Of a stretch of 64,000 nt of DNA, positions 6,727-15,146 are shown piece after piece. Both the position numbers and the translations under genes were made by a program. The first letter of the stretch is position 1. Every line of letters begins with the position of its first letter. Below the pieces are notes generated by a model. That model was not told the origin of the DNA and did not search any database. It was given only the letters and a program-made list of their open reading frames with translations. This stretch comes from Desulfuromonadales bacterium. GTDB lineage: Bacteria > Desulfobacterota > Desulfuromonadia > Geobacterales > Pseudopelobacteraceae. Location of the stretch: positions 1 to 64,000 of the forward strand of contig DUZS01000010.1 in assembly GCA_013349405.1 (NCBI GenBank), read 5' to 3'.

Positions 6727-8838
6727 TCAATGCCAATCGCGGTAAAACCGGACAAACTGGTCCGGCGGCAACGGTCGACTGAAATAATATCCCTGAATTA
6801 CGGCACACTCACACTCAGCAAGGTAGCGCAGCTGTTCCTCTGTCTCGACACCTTCCGCCACCAGCTCCATATCCAACCCCTGCCCCATGGCGATAATCGT
6901 ATTTACAACGGCAGCATCGTTTTTCGTGTTCAGCATCCGGCGGACAAACGAAATATCAATTTTTAATTCATTTATCGGCATGCGGCCCAGGTATTCGAGT
7001 GATGAATACCCGGTACCAAAATCATCCAGGGAGAGCTTAACGCCGATATCCGCCAGCGCCGTCATTTTTTCAAGCGTGCGGACGCTGTCAACCATTATCA
7101 TGCTTTCGGTCAGCTCCAGACAGAGGTTGCGCGGGTCAAGCCCCGTAACTTCGAGCACCCGCTTGACGGTAACATCAAGATCACTGCGCATGAACTGTAA
7201 TGCAGAAATATTGACCGACATGCGCAGAGCAGGCAGGCCCAGCTTCTGCCACGCAACTGCTTGTGCACAGGCCTGCCACAGCACCCATTCGCCGACCGCC
7301 ACGATCATGCTGCTTTCTTCAAGAATCGGCACAAATACACCAGGTGGCACAGCAGTTCCCCCGGTCGGTGTCCAACGAAGTAACGCCTCCACTCCGACCA
7401 CTGTTCCATGAACCTGATTAATCTGCGGCTGGTAATTCAGACTGAATTCACCCTGATCAATCGCTTTGTGAAGCCTGGCCTCCATAACAAAGCGCTCTTC
7501 AAGCCTCTGGTTCAATTCGCGAGTATAAAAACAGATGGTGTTTTTGCCCTCTCTCTTTGCTCGGTACATGGCGGCTTCGCAGTTTTTCAAAAGGCTTTCC
7601 ACACACTCGCCGTCTTCCGGATACATCACCACGCCAATACTGGCAGTTGTACTTATTTCCGTGCCTTTAACGACAAACACATCGTTCATCGCGATTCGGA
7701 TTTGCTCAGCACGGTACCGCCCGTCATCGGCATCAGCTGACAGCGGCGGAATGATCGTAAATTCATCTCCGACAAACCGCGAGACAACACTCTCATGTCC
7801 ACAGACAGTCTCCAGGCGCTGGGCAATCTCTTTGATCAGGAGATCGCCGAATTCATGGCCGAACGTATCATTGACATATTTGAGGTTATCAATATCCAGA
7901 ACCATCAGAGTCATAAACTGACTGGTGCGATTGATCAGTTCCAATTGCAGTTCCAGATGTTTCTGAAAAAAGTGCCGATTAGGGAGACCGGTCAGAGCAT
8001 CAAAATGAGCATGATGGTAGAGTTGTTCTTCCTGAAGTTTGCGTCCGGAAATATCCTCTTTGGTGGCAACATAATTGGTAATAACACCATTCTCATCCTT
8101 TATCGGCGCTAGACTGGCCAACTCCCAGTAATAACGCCCATCCTTGGTTATATTACAGAATTCCCCCTGCCACTCCCGACCGGAGCTGAGTTTATTCCAC
8201 ATCTCAATATAAAAGCTATCCGGATGTTTACCTGATTTAAGCATGCGTGGGTTCTGGCCGATCGCCTCTTCCCAGCTGTAACCGGTTACTTCGGTAAATT
8301 TGGGATTAACATATTCAATGGTTCCGTTAACATCAGTGATAAAAACTATGTTGCCACCCTGTTCTACAGCGGTACTCAGTTTACGTAACTCCACCGTTCG
8401 CTGCTTAACCAGCAGCTCCAGATGGTCATGGTAATTCCTGTTTTCCCGTATCAACCTCGCCCTCTCGACACAGCGGGCGACAACCAGCTCCAGCTCTATC
8501 AGATCGACTACCGGCTTGGCCAGATAATCCCAGGCTCCTCTCCGCAGCGAATCAATCGCATCAGCAAGAATGCCGGTACCTGACAGAACGATGATCGGCA
8601 GGTTGTCATCAAACAGCTTGACCGCATCAATAACTTCCATGCCATCAACATTCGGCATCCGTAAATCGGTGATAACGACATCAGGTTGCATCGTCCGGGT
8701 CATGTCAATACCCTCACGGCCGTCACACGCCTGAATCACCGTAAAGCCGCAGTCTTCGAAAAAAGCCGCCACACTGCTGCGAACAGACTCCTCGTCGTCT
8801 ATGGTTAATAACAGCAGGTTGGCAGCCGCCTGTTGCAT
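6727..8838 (-). CDS. response regulator with PAS, GGDEF and EAL domains
   Basis: A 703-residue cyclic-di-GMP signalling protein and the last gene of a four-gene signalling operon. Domains in order: receiver (about 8-125; phospho-acceptor in 'PDVVITDLRMP', lysine in LAKPV), a coiled linker, PAS with PAC (about 150-275), GGDEF (about 280-440) and EAL (about 450-700). The GGDEF signature is VGDEF instead of GGDEF, and no RxxD inhibitory site precedes it, so cyclase activity may be weak or lost. The EAL domain keeps GVEALLRW, NISALQF, ELTES and DDFGTGYSS, as expected for an active phosphodiesterase. Likely net role: breakdown of c-di-GMP in response to phosphorylation by the upstream kinases. A GGGAGAGG ribosome site precedes the ATG, which lies 2 bases after the preceding gene. 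Confidence 0.88.
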   Translation of the reverse strand: MQQAAANLLLLTIDDEESVRSSVAAFFEDCGFTVIQACDGREGIDMTRTMQPDVVITDLRMPNVDGMEVIDAVKLFDDNLPIIVLSGTGILADAIDSLRRGAWDYLAKPVVDLIELELVVARCVERARLIRENRNYHDHLELLVKQRTVELRKLSTAVEQGGNIVFITDVNGTIEYVNPKFTEVTGYSWEEAIGQNPRMLKSGKHPDSFYIEMWNKLSSGREWQGEFCNITKDGRYYWELASLAPIKDENGVITNYVATKEDISGRKLQEEQLYHHAHFDALTGLPNRHFFQKHLELQLELINRTSQFMTLMVLDIDNLKYVNDTFGHEFGDLLIKEIAQRLETVCGHESVVSRFVGDEFTIIPPLSADADDGRYRAEQIRIAMNDVFVVKGTEISTTASIGVVMYPEDGECVESLLKNCEAAMYRAKREGKNTICFYTRELNQRLEERFVMEARLHKAIDQGEFSLNYQPQINQVHGTVVGVEALLRWTPTGGTAVPPGVFVPILEESSMIVAVGEWVLWQACAQAVAWQKLGLPALRMSVNISALQFMRSDLDVTVKRVLEVTGLDPRNLCLELTESMIMVDSVRTLEKMTALADIGVKLSLDDFGTGYSSLEYLGRMPINELKIDISFVRRMLNTKNDAAVVNTIIAMGQGLDMELVAEGVETEEQLRYLAECECAVIQGYYFSRPLPPDQFVRFYRDWH

Positions 8839-8840
8839 GG

Positions 8841-9227
8841 TTAACCTCTCCCTGTTACAGATATATGGGTGATTCTTTTCACCAGTTTCGACAGGTCGTG
8901 GATCGGCTTTAACAGGACGTCACCGTCAGTCATGCCGATATCCCGGAGTTCATCAGACAGCGTGTACAGGATGCCGGTATGAAGCAAAAAACTGGTGACG
9001 GGGCAGAGGGTATGTGCCTTTAAAATAAAACTTTCACCATCCATGCCGGGAAGGCGCATGTCTGAGATGCAGACCACCGGGTTGATAGCGACAATCCGCT
9101 CCAGCGCCTGCTCGGCTGTGACATAACTGTGCACCGTAAACCCTTCATCCTCAAGATAGGCAGTTATGCACTCACGAATCATGTCATTATCTTCAACCAG
9201 CAGCACCGTAATTGCCGGATTATTCAT
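8841..9227 (-). CDS. single-domain response regulator
   Basis: A 128-residue CheY-like receiver and nothing else. It shows the acidic pocket 'LLVEDND', phospho-acceptor aspartate in 'PVVCISDMRLPGMDG' and the conserved lysine in LLKPIHD. The usual Thr/Ser position is occupied in 'FLLHTGI'. The start at 9227 (MNNPAITVLL) shares one base with the stop of the upstream kinase gene (TGATG), a sign of translational coupling, and is preferred to an in-frame start 42 bases upstream. Without an output domain it probably acts as a phosphate shuttle or by protein contact within the four-gene signalling module, perhaps to the GGDEF/EAL protein downstream. Confidence 0.85.
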   Translation of the reverse strand: MNNPAITVLLVEDNDMIRECITAYLEDEGFTVHSYVTAEQALERIVAINPVVCISDMRLPGMDGESFILKAHTLCPVTSFLLHTGILYTLSDELRDIGMTDGDVLLKPIHDLSKLVKRITHISVTGRG

Positions 9228-10414
9228 CACGCCACCCCCTGCAACGGAAGCTTCACGGTGAAACAGCACCCCATGCCCGGTTGCGAACTGACATCAATCA
9301 GGCCATGGTGACCTTTCGTGACAATCTCATACGCCACCGATAATCCGAGACCGGTACCGACACCGATTTCTTTCGTTGTGAAAAACGGCTCAAAAATCCG
9401 CTGAGCGGTTTTTTTGTCCATACCGGGTCCGTTATCCTCGATTTCGATCACCGCCATACCTGCGGCCACTCGCGTCCTCACGGATATTCTCGGCTGATGT
9501 GGAAGGTCACTGCCTGCCAAGGCCTGGGCAGCGTTATTGAGGATATTCAGCAACACCTGTTCCATTCCCGTCACCGACAACAGTACCGGCGGCAGATCTG
9601 CAACATAATGCCTCTGCAGCTCAATCCGGTGAAAATTGTATTTCTTCTTCATATCATAATCAGTGCCGGCTAACTCCAGCACTTTGTCGACAAACGTTGA
9701 AAGATCAACCGGTTCGGCACCGGCATCGCTGCGGCGACTGAATTGAAGCATATTTGTTATGATGTCCGAGGCCTTTATTCCGGCGCTACGGATGTGAGCG
9801 ATGAAATCAAAGATACCTCTTTTCTCCATGTATGCATGTACCAGGTCAAGGCTGACACCAACTTCTGCCGCTGCCTGCACGTTGGCCGGGATGTTCGCCG
9901 ATACCCGTCGTTCAATATTCTGGGCATGCTGCAGAATCGCTCCGAGGGGATTATTAATTTCATGCGCCATACCGGCAGCCATACCGCTGATCATAGTCAT
10001 CTTTTCGCTCTGGGTCATCAGTTCTTCAAAACGAAGCCGCTCCGTTACGTCGTGTGCCGTGCCGAAAATAGTCTGCACGCCATTTTCATCACGATGCCGG
10101 TTGACGCGCGAGGTATGCCTGCGCCAACTGCCGTCACCATGGTGAATGCGATAGGTCATCTCCTGCATGGAGTTGGTCCGAATCACTGCCATAAATATAT
10201 CTTCACAACGCGGTATATCATCCGGGTTTACAAACTCTCTGAAATTATGTCCGATTACTTCTGAAGGTTCATGCCCGAGAATGTTTTTCCAGGCGGGGGA
10301 GACGTAGTCAAAGTAGCCTTCAAAATCCAGCGAGAAGATAATGTCACTGGAATTTTCCACCAACATCCGATAGCGGGATTCGCTTTTGAAAAACATTTCA
10401 GCTTTTGGCGGCAT
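9227..10414 (-). CDS. PAS-domain sensor histidine kinase
   Basis: A 395-residue cytoplasmic kinase. PAS plus PAC cover about residues 10-135 (YRMLVENSSDIIFSLD...GTAHDVTERLRFEE). The dimerisation/phospho-acceptor helix has 'AAGMAHEINNPLGAI' (histidine near 157). The ATPase domain shows an N box (NILNNAAQAL), a G1 box (IEDNGPGM), an F box (FEPFFTTK) and a G2 box (GTGLGLSV). There is no membrane segment, so the signal is intracellular or comes from the partner hybrid kinase. Its start overlaps the end of the hybrid kinase gene by 17 bases and has AAGGGG six bases upstream. The cognate receiver is probably the single-domain gene that overlaps its stop. Confidence 0.87.
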   Translation of the reverse strand: MPPKAEMFFKSESRYRMLVENSSDIIFSLDFEGYFDYVSPAWKNILGHEPSEVIGHNFREFVNPDDIPRCEDIFMAVIRTNSMQEMTYRIHHGDGSWRRHTSRVNRHRDENGVQTIFGTAHDVTERLRFEELMTQSEKMTMISGMAAGMAHEINNPLGAILQHAQNIERRVSANIPANVQAAAEVGVSLDLVHAYMEKRGIFDFIAHIRSAGIKASDIITNMLQFSRRSDAGAEPVDLSTFVDKVLELAGTDYDMKKKYNFHRIELQRHYVADLPPVLLSVTGMEQVLLNILNNAAQALAGSDLPHQPRISVRTRVAAGMAVIEIEDNGPGMDKKTAQRIFEPFFTTKEIGVGTGLGLSVAYEIVTKGHHGLIDVSSQPGMGCCFTVKLPLQGVA

Positions 10415-13283
10415 GCGTCCCCTTTCCTTCCATTACCTCCGCCACCGCCCGACTCAGTCCACTCCGGTTGTATGGCTTGTGAATAAATCCGTCTGCGCCC
10501 AGTACCATAAGCTCATCATCCGTATCTGCATTGATGAACCCGGAACAAAACAGCACTTTCAGATCGGGAGCCTGTTCCCGCAGCCGCAGGAAAGCTTCTT
10601 TACCTCCCATCGTCGGCATGATTATATCCAGAAGGACCAATGATATTTCGTTTCGGTGCGCGGCAAAGACCGCCAGCGCATCCGCCCCGCTCTCTGCCAG
10701 ATATACCGTATAACCGAGATCTTCAAGCAGCTCACGTCCGACATCACGAAGAATTTTTTCATCATCTACCAGCAGAATTCCGCCACTGCCGACCACAGCT
10801 TCCGCACTGCAGGCAATTACGCCTATTTCATCTTCTATCAACGGGAGGAATATTTTGAATACAGAGCCAACGCCCGGTTCGCTTTGAACGTACATTTGTC
10901 CTTTGTGGCTCTGAACAGTTCCATATACGGTTGCCAAGCCAAGACCGGTGCCTTTGCCAATCGCCTTGGTGGAAAAAAACGGCTCAAAAATGTGCTCCAT
11001 GACCTCTTTTGTCATGCCGACGCCGGTGTCGGACACAGAAATTTCAACATAGCGGCCCGGTGAAAGAGAGAGGTTCATCGTAGAGCAGGCAATTTCATCA
11101 ATTATTTTTAGCGCCGTTGCAAACAGCAACGAGCCACCATCCGGCATGGCGTCACGGGCATTGATGCCAAGGTTAAGCAACGCATTTTGCAACTGGGTCT
11201 GATCACCTGTCACGACCGGGGAACTCTCATCAAAACGGACAGTCACGCAAATCTGCTTGTCTATGGTGCGTTCCAGCAACCCAATGACAGCTGTTACGGT
11301 GTCGTTGACGTGTACAGACTTGACTACCATCGGATTTTTTCGCGAAAAGGTCAGCAACTCGCGGGTAAGTTCCGCACTGCGCGTGGTGGCTTCCAGGATG
11401 GCATCTACCGTTTTGCTGTTTTTTTCATCGCCTTTCAGCCGCAGCTTCAGCAATTCGGCGGCGGCCATGATACCGGCCAGCATATTATTAAAATCATGGG
11501 CAACACCACCCGCCAACTGTCCGATAGCATCCATTTTCTGAGACTGAAGCAGCTGATTCTGCAGTCGTTTCTGTTCTGTTATGTCCATGACTGCGCTGAG
11601 GACACACGGTTTACCGGCAATTTCCAGCAGTACACCGGAAAAAAGTACGGTAAAAACTTCACTGTTTTTGCGGCGCATTTCGGCTTGAAAATTCCGGACA
11701 ATACCATTGGCTTTCAGCTGCTTAATAAAACTGTCCCGGGTTGATTCATACCGCCACACTCCCAGTTCAACGGTGGTTCGACCAAGGGTCTCTTCCCGGG
11801 AATAGCCAAACATCTCGACAAACCCTTGATTGACATCACTGTACTTCCCTTCCGGAAGAGTAGTGAGAGCAACCGTAATTGGCGAAAAATCAAATACGGC
11901 TTCGAATTTTTGCGAACTTTCCGCAATAACGTCAAGCTGCATCCGCATCATTTTCTCAGTAGCCAGTAATTGGTCGTGCGTGTTCTGGTATTCAACAATC
12001 TGTGACCGTAACATCTCTTCCGTTGCCAACAGTTCATCCTGACTCTGAATGTAGTCGTCAACCTGAGAGCGCAGCATTTCCTCAGTCGCCAGTAACTCCT
12101 CCTGCGACTCCTGATACTCTTCAATCTTGAGGCGCAGCATCTCTTCAAGCCGCTTTCTTTTGCGGACATTCATAACCAGCGTTATCAGGCCGACGGTACT
12201 CAAAAGAGTACACAGCGTCCCGACCCAGGCTATCGTTTTATTTATGGCTAATGTTGAAGGAGGCTTGTTGATTATCATCGCATCAGTCGGCAGTTTGTCG
12301 GGATGAATGGCGTATTTTTTCATGACGAGATAATCAAATGCCGGGTGAGAAAGATCGCTTGTTACGACCGGGATATTTTCAGGTAACTCTCCGCCGAGAA
12401 CCCGCACTGCAAGTTCGGCAGCTTTCAGACCCTGAGTCTGCCCCTTCAAAATCCGCCCGCCAATCACACCATGCCCTAACTGTTCCGCATAGACCGAATA
12501 GACCGGAACCGGACTGGCTCCGCTTACCAGCCTGGCCGCTTCAGCGTGGCTGAAGGTTCTGCCACCCTTTTCAACCGTGTACGACAGCATAAGCACCAGA
12601 TAATCGGGCGGCACCGATTTCAGCCGGTTCACCGTTTCCTCAAGCGGCATTTCTTCCATAAAATGGAGCTTTATTGCAGGAAACTGCCCTGACGATTTTT
12701 TCAGTTCATGGTTAATGGCAATACCGGTATCGGTAAAGTCATGAATGACAATTATGTTGTGGACGTTCGGCTGTAATTGGAGAGCCAGCTTGAGCGTCCC
12801 GACAATATCATGAAATTCCGCAACTCCGGTAATGCGGGATTGCCCGGCAATCATGGATGGTTCGTAATTGTTTATGCCGCAAAAAACAAGAGGGGTGCCG
12901 GGAGAAATGCGCTGACGATACTTCGTTGCGAATTCCAGCGCGGCATTGTCCATAGCAATTATGATATCGAGTTTGTGGCCGGAATACTTTGCTTCAAGCA
13001 GATCAGCTAAACGGGGAAAGTGCTGCTTACTATGGAACATTTTCGTATCGAGGTGTTCGATAAAGGTTTCAACGCGGGGGAAGACTTTTGACAAGCCGTC
13101 ACGCACTCCTTCCATCTCATTTTCGGACCAGTCGTAGCCTATGTTGTATGAATTGAGAATAAGAATACGAGGCACAGGAAGTGCGGCGTAGAGAGGGGGT
13201 TGACCGGGCAGAACCGCGACGGCAGCTAACATGATAGCTGCCGTCAAAACGATCCGCACAAACTGGTGGTACAGAAAACGCAT
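10398..13283 (-). CDS. hybrid histidine kinase with periplasmic ABC-binding-like sensor domain
   Basis: A 961-residue membrane kinase and the first gene of the operon. A signal/anchor (about 8-32) is followed by a periplasmic domain of the ABC substrate-binding type PF04392 (about 37-330; '[20 protein letters not shown]'), a membrane helix (about 351-373), three tandem 21-residue coiled-coil repeats starting EEMLR and ending LLAT (380-442), PAS/PAC (about 455-580), a HisKA domain with '[16 protein letters not shown]', an ATPase domain ([30 protein letters not shown]) and a C-terminal receiver with '[12 protein letters not shown]'. It probably senses a small molecule in the periplasm, passes phosphate through its own receiver and influences c-di-GMP via the downstream genes. 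The ligand is unknown. Confidence 0.88.
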   Translation of the reverse strand: MRFLYHQFVRIVLTAAIMLAAVAVLPGQPPLYAALPVPRILILNSYNIGYDWSENEMEGVRDGLSKVFPRVETFIEHLDTKMFHSKQHFPRLADLLEAKYSGHKLDIIIAMDNAALEFATKYRQRISPGTPLVFCGINNYEPSMIAGQSRITGVAEFHDIVGTLKLALQLQPNVHNIIVIHDFTDTGIAINHELKKSSGQFPAIKLHFMEEMPLEETVNRLKSVPPDYLVLMLSYTVEKGGRTFSHAEAARLVSGASPVPVYSVYAEQLGHGVIGGRILKGQTQGLKAAELAVRVLGGELPENIPVVTSDLSHPAFDYLVMKKYAIHPDKLPTDAMIINKPPSTLAINKTIAWVGTLCTLLSTVGLITLVMNVRKRKRLEEMLRLKIEEYQESQEELLATEEMLRSQVDDYIQSQDELLATEEMLRSQIVEYQNTHDQLLATEKMMRMQLDVIAESSQKFEAVFDFSPITVALTTLPEGKYSDVNQGFVEMFGYSREETLGRTTVELGVWRYESTRDSFIKQLKANGIVRNFQAEMRRKNSEVFTVLFSGVLLEIAGKPCVLSAVMDITEQKRLQNQLLQSQKMDAIGQLAGGVAHDFNNMLAGIMAAAELLKLRLKGDEKNSKTVDAILEATTRSAELTRELLTFSRKNPMVVKSVHVNDTVTAVIGLLERTIDKQICVTVRFDESSPVVTGDQTQLQNALLNLGINARDAMPDGGSLLFATALKIIDEIACSTMNLSLSPGRYVEISVSDTGVGMTKEVMEHIFEPFFSTKAIGKGTGLGLATVYGTVQSHKGQMYVQSEPGVGSVFKIFLPLIEDEIGVIACSAEAVVGSGGILLVDDEKILRDVGRELLEDLGYTVYLAESGADALAVFAAHRNEISLVLLDIIMPTMGGKEAFLRLREQAPDLKVLFCSGFINADTDDELMVLGADGFIHKPYNRSGLSRAVAEVMEGKGTHAAKS
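11958..12146 (-). repeat. three 63-bp in-frame tandem repeats in the hybrid kinase linker
   Basis: The DNA encodes three 21-residue units (kinase residues 380-400, 401-421 and 422-442), each EEMLR....-Y...-..LLAT. A partial fourth unit starts EKMMR. The units form a continuous coiled coil between the membrane helix and the PAS domain, so unit number sets the length of the signalling helix. Confidence 0.8.
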
Positions 13284-13325
13284 TACTACTCCATTCCTGT
13301 GAAATGAGAGCCGTGATTACCTGAA

Positions 13326-14339
13326 TTATTTCAATAAGATTTCTATCTTCGCGGTTTTTTTAATATCTTCAATATATTTCTGAATTGCTTCGTTAACTTT
13401 TTGCCCTTTGAGGTATTCTTCAATCTTTGTTTTTACATCTTTGTACTCAGCAGTTGTGGCCGATTTTTTTTCCACCAGCTTAATTATATGATAACCAAAC
13501 TGGGTCTCGACAACATCACTGACTTCCCCCGGTTTGAGAGCAAATGCAGCTTTTTCAAAGGGAGCCACCATTTGCCCTTTTCCGAAGAAGCCAAGATCTC
13601 CACCCTGTGGAGCACTCGGGCAGGTTGAGTTCCCTTTTGCCACCGTGGCAAAATCAGCTCCGCCATCAAGCTCTTTCTTCAGCTTATCGACCTTCTCCCT
13701 GGCCTTTTTCTTTTCATCTGCGCTGGCGTTAGCCTCAACTCCGATCAGGATATGGCTCGCTTTTACCGATTCTTCCTGTTTAAACTTGTCCTGATTTTTG
13801 TCATAAAAGGAACGGCTGTCCGCCTCTGAGACGACTGTTTTTGCTACGAATGTTGTTTCGACGAATTGAGTAATCAGCAGGTCGCGCCTGGTGTACTCGC
13901 GCAGTTCTTTTTCATCCATCTCCAGCTCTTTGATAGCCTTTTTAAATTCCTGCTCATCCTTGAAGCGCTCTTTACCCTGAGCCAGCTTTGCATCAATCAG
14001 TTTATCAAGATCCTTGATCTCTATCTTTGCTGCGGCCTGATATAACAGCTGCGCCGAGATTAACTGATCCAGCGCCTGCTTGTTTACATCAGCCATCTGA
14101 TCTGCGGGTGGTGTCTGCCCACGCAGCATGACTTTTTTTGCCCGACGCAACTCGATAGCGTCAATCGCCGTCCCGTTCACACGGGCAATGACGCCCTGCT
14201 GCTCGACAACAGCAGGTGCTGCTACAGGAGGAGTCTCTTTTTTTACCTCCGGCTCAGCGGCGATTACCTGACTTCCATACGACAGAAATGATGCGACCAT
14301 AAGCCCTTTTAACAATACTGTTGAACATGTTTTTTTCAT
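13326..14339 (-). CDS. periplasmic parvulin-type peptidylprolyl isomerase
   Basis: A 337-residue secreted protein with a signal peptide of about 28 residues (MKKTCSTVLLKGLMVASFLS...VIAAE). A SurA-N-like helical chaperone region (about 50-185) is followed by a PpiC parvulin domain (about 190-300: 'KASHILIGVEA', ATVAKGNSTCPSAPQGGDLG, FGKGQMVAPFEKAAFAL and 'TQFGYHIIKL'), then a helical tail. It most likely assists folding of outer-membrane or secreted proteins, cis-trans isomerising Xaa-Pro bonds in the periplasm. GGAG lies about 9 bases before the ATG. The neighbouring polysaccharide run is on the same strand, but a 99-base gap suggests separate expression. The exact subfamily (SurA or PrsA-like) is not decided. 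Confidence 0.85.
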   Translation of the reverse strand: MKKTCSTVLLKGLMVASFLSYGSQVIAAEPEVKKETPPVAAPAVVEQQGVIARVNGTAIDAIELRRAKKVMLRGQTPPADQMADVNKQALDQLISAQLLYQAAAKIEIKDLDKLIDAKLAQGKERFKDEQEFKKAIKELEMDEKELREYTRRDLLITQFVETTFVAKTVVSEADSRSFYDKNQDKFKQEESVKASHILIGVEANASADEKKKAREKVDKLKKELDGGADFATVAKGNSTCPSAPQGGDLGFFGKGQMVAPFEKAAFALKPGEVSDVVETQFGYHIIKLVEKKSATTAEYKDVKTKIEEYLKGQKVNEAIQKYIEDIKKTAKIEILLK

Positions 14340-14438
14340 CTGACCAGATTCTCCTTAAAATAAATTTTTATCACTCTACCACACTCGCCACGAACATAAA
14401 AGTCAAACGAACGGTATCATGTCCTTCTGATACCAATT

Positions 14439-15146
14439 CTATCGCCATATTTCATCGGTATAGTGGCCATCCGCGCCCCGCACCAACAGCGGCGGCTCCA
14501 CAACCGGTTCTGAGAATCTCCCCTTTGCAAACTCTGCCATGAACATGGTTGCCGGTGACCCGGCATTGTTGTGCACCATGCGCAGACGGAGCAGTGATAT
14601 TTTCATTGAAGATGCCAGAGACAGAAACTCCGCCAGACGCGACGGCAGATGGATAAAGCAGATTCTCCCGGATGGCTTGACCAGATATTTTGCTGCGGCA
14701 AGAAAATCAGAAAGCCCGGCGGTAGTTTCATGTCGAGCAGAGTCACGACCGGCTCTGGGACTGATTTTTCCAGTTCCCGGCCGGCGAAACGGCGGGTTGG
14801 CTACAACAAGATCGAACGTCGAATCGGAATAAGAATTTCGCAGCTGTATGACATCTTCAACACGTTTAGAAACCCTGTCGGCAAGACCATTATGCTGAAT
14901 ATTCCGCTCAATGAGTTGAGCCATTTCCCGGTTATTCTCAACCGCCACGACAGAAGAATCCGCATTAATCCTGGCAAGCACGAGTGAAATGATGCCGCAC
15001 CCGGCACCAAGGTCAATAATGCTGCCGACCGGCTTTACTTTCTGGCAGAAGCGGGCAAGCAGAAGAGGATCGAGTGAATAGCGGTAGCCCTGCCGTGGCT
15101 GAAAAAGCTGCAGATTGAACAATGTAAGGTCATCCAGGGTTTCCAC
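14439..15146 (-). CDS. trmN6: tRNA1(Val) adenine-37 N6-methyltransferase-like protein
   Basis: A 235-residue SAM-dependent methyltransferase. The SAM site reads 'IIDLGAGCGIISLVLAR', followed by an acidic strand end VAVENN. The catalytic N6-adenine motif is NPPF in 'FDLVVANPPFRRPGTG', and the N-terminal 'LQLFQPRQGYRYSLDPLLLA' is typical of the TrmN6/YfiC group, which methylates A37 of tRNA1(Val). The start is GTG directly after the TGA of the upstream YfhO-like gene (TGAGTG), with GAAGGGTGA just before, so it closes the long minus-strand run. Substrate assignment rests on family resemblance. Confidence 0.75.
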   Translation of the reverse strand: METLDDLTLFNLQLFQPRQGYRYSLDPLLLARFCQKVKPVGSIIDLGAGCGIISLVLARINADSSVVAVENNREMAQLIERNIQHNGLADRVSKRVEDVIQLRNSYSDSTFDLVVANPPFRRPGTGKISPRAGRDSARHETTAGLSDFLAAAKYLVKPSGRICFIHLPSRLAEFLSLASSMKISLLRLRMVHNNAGSPATMFMAEFAKGRFSEPVVEPPLLVRGADGHYTDEIWR

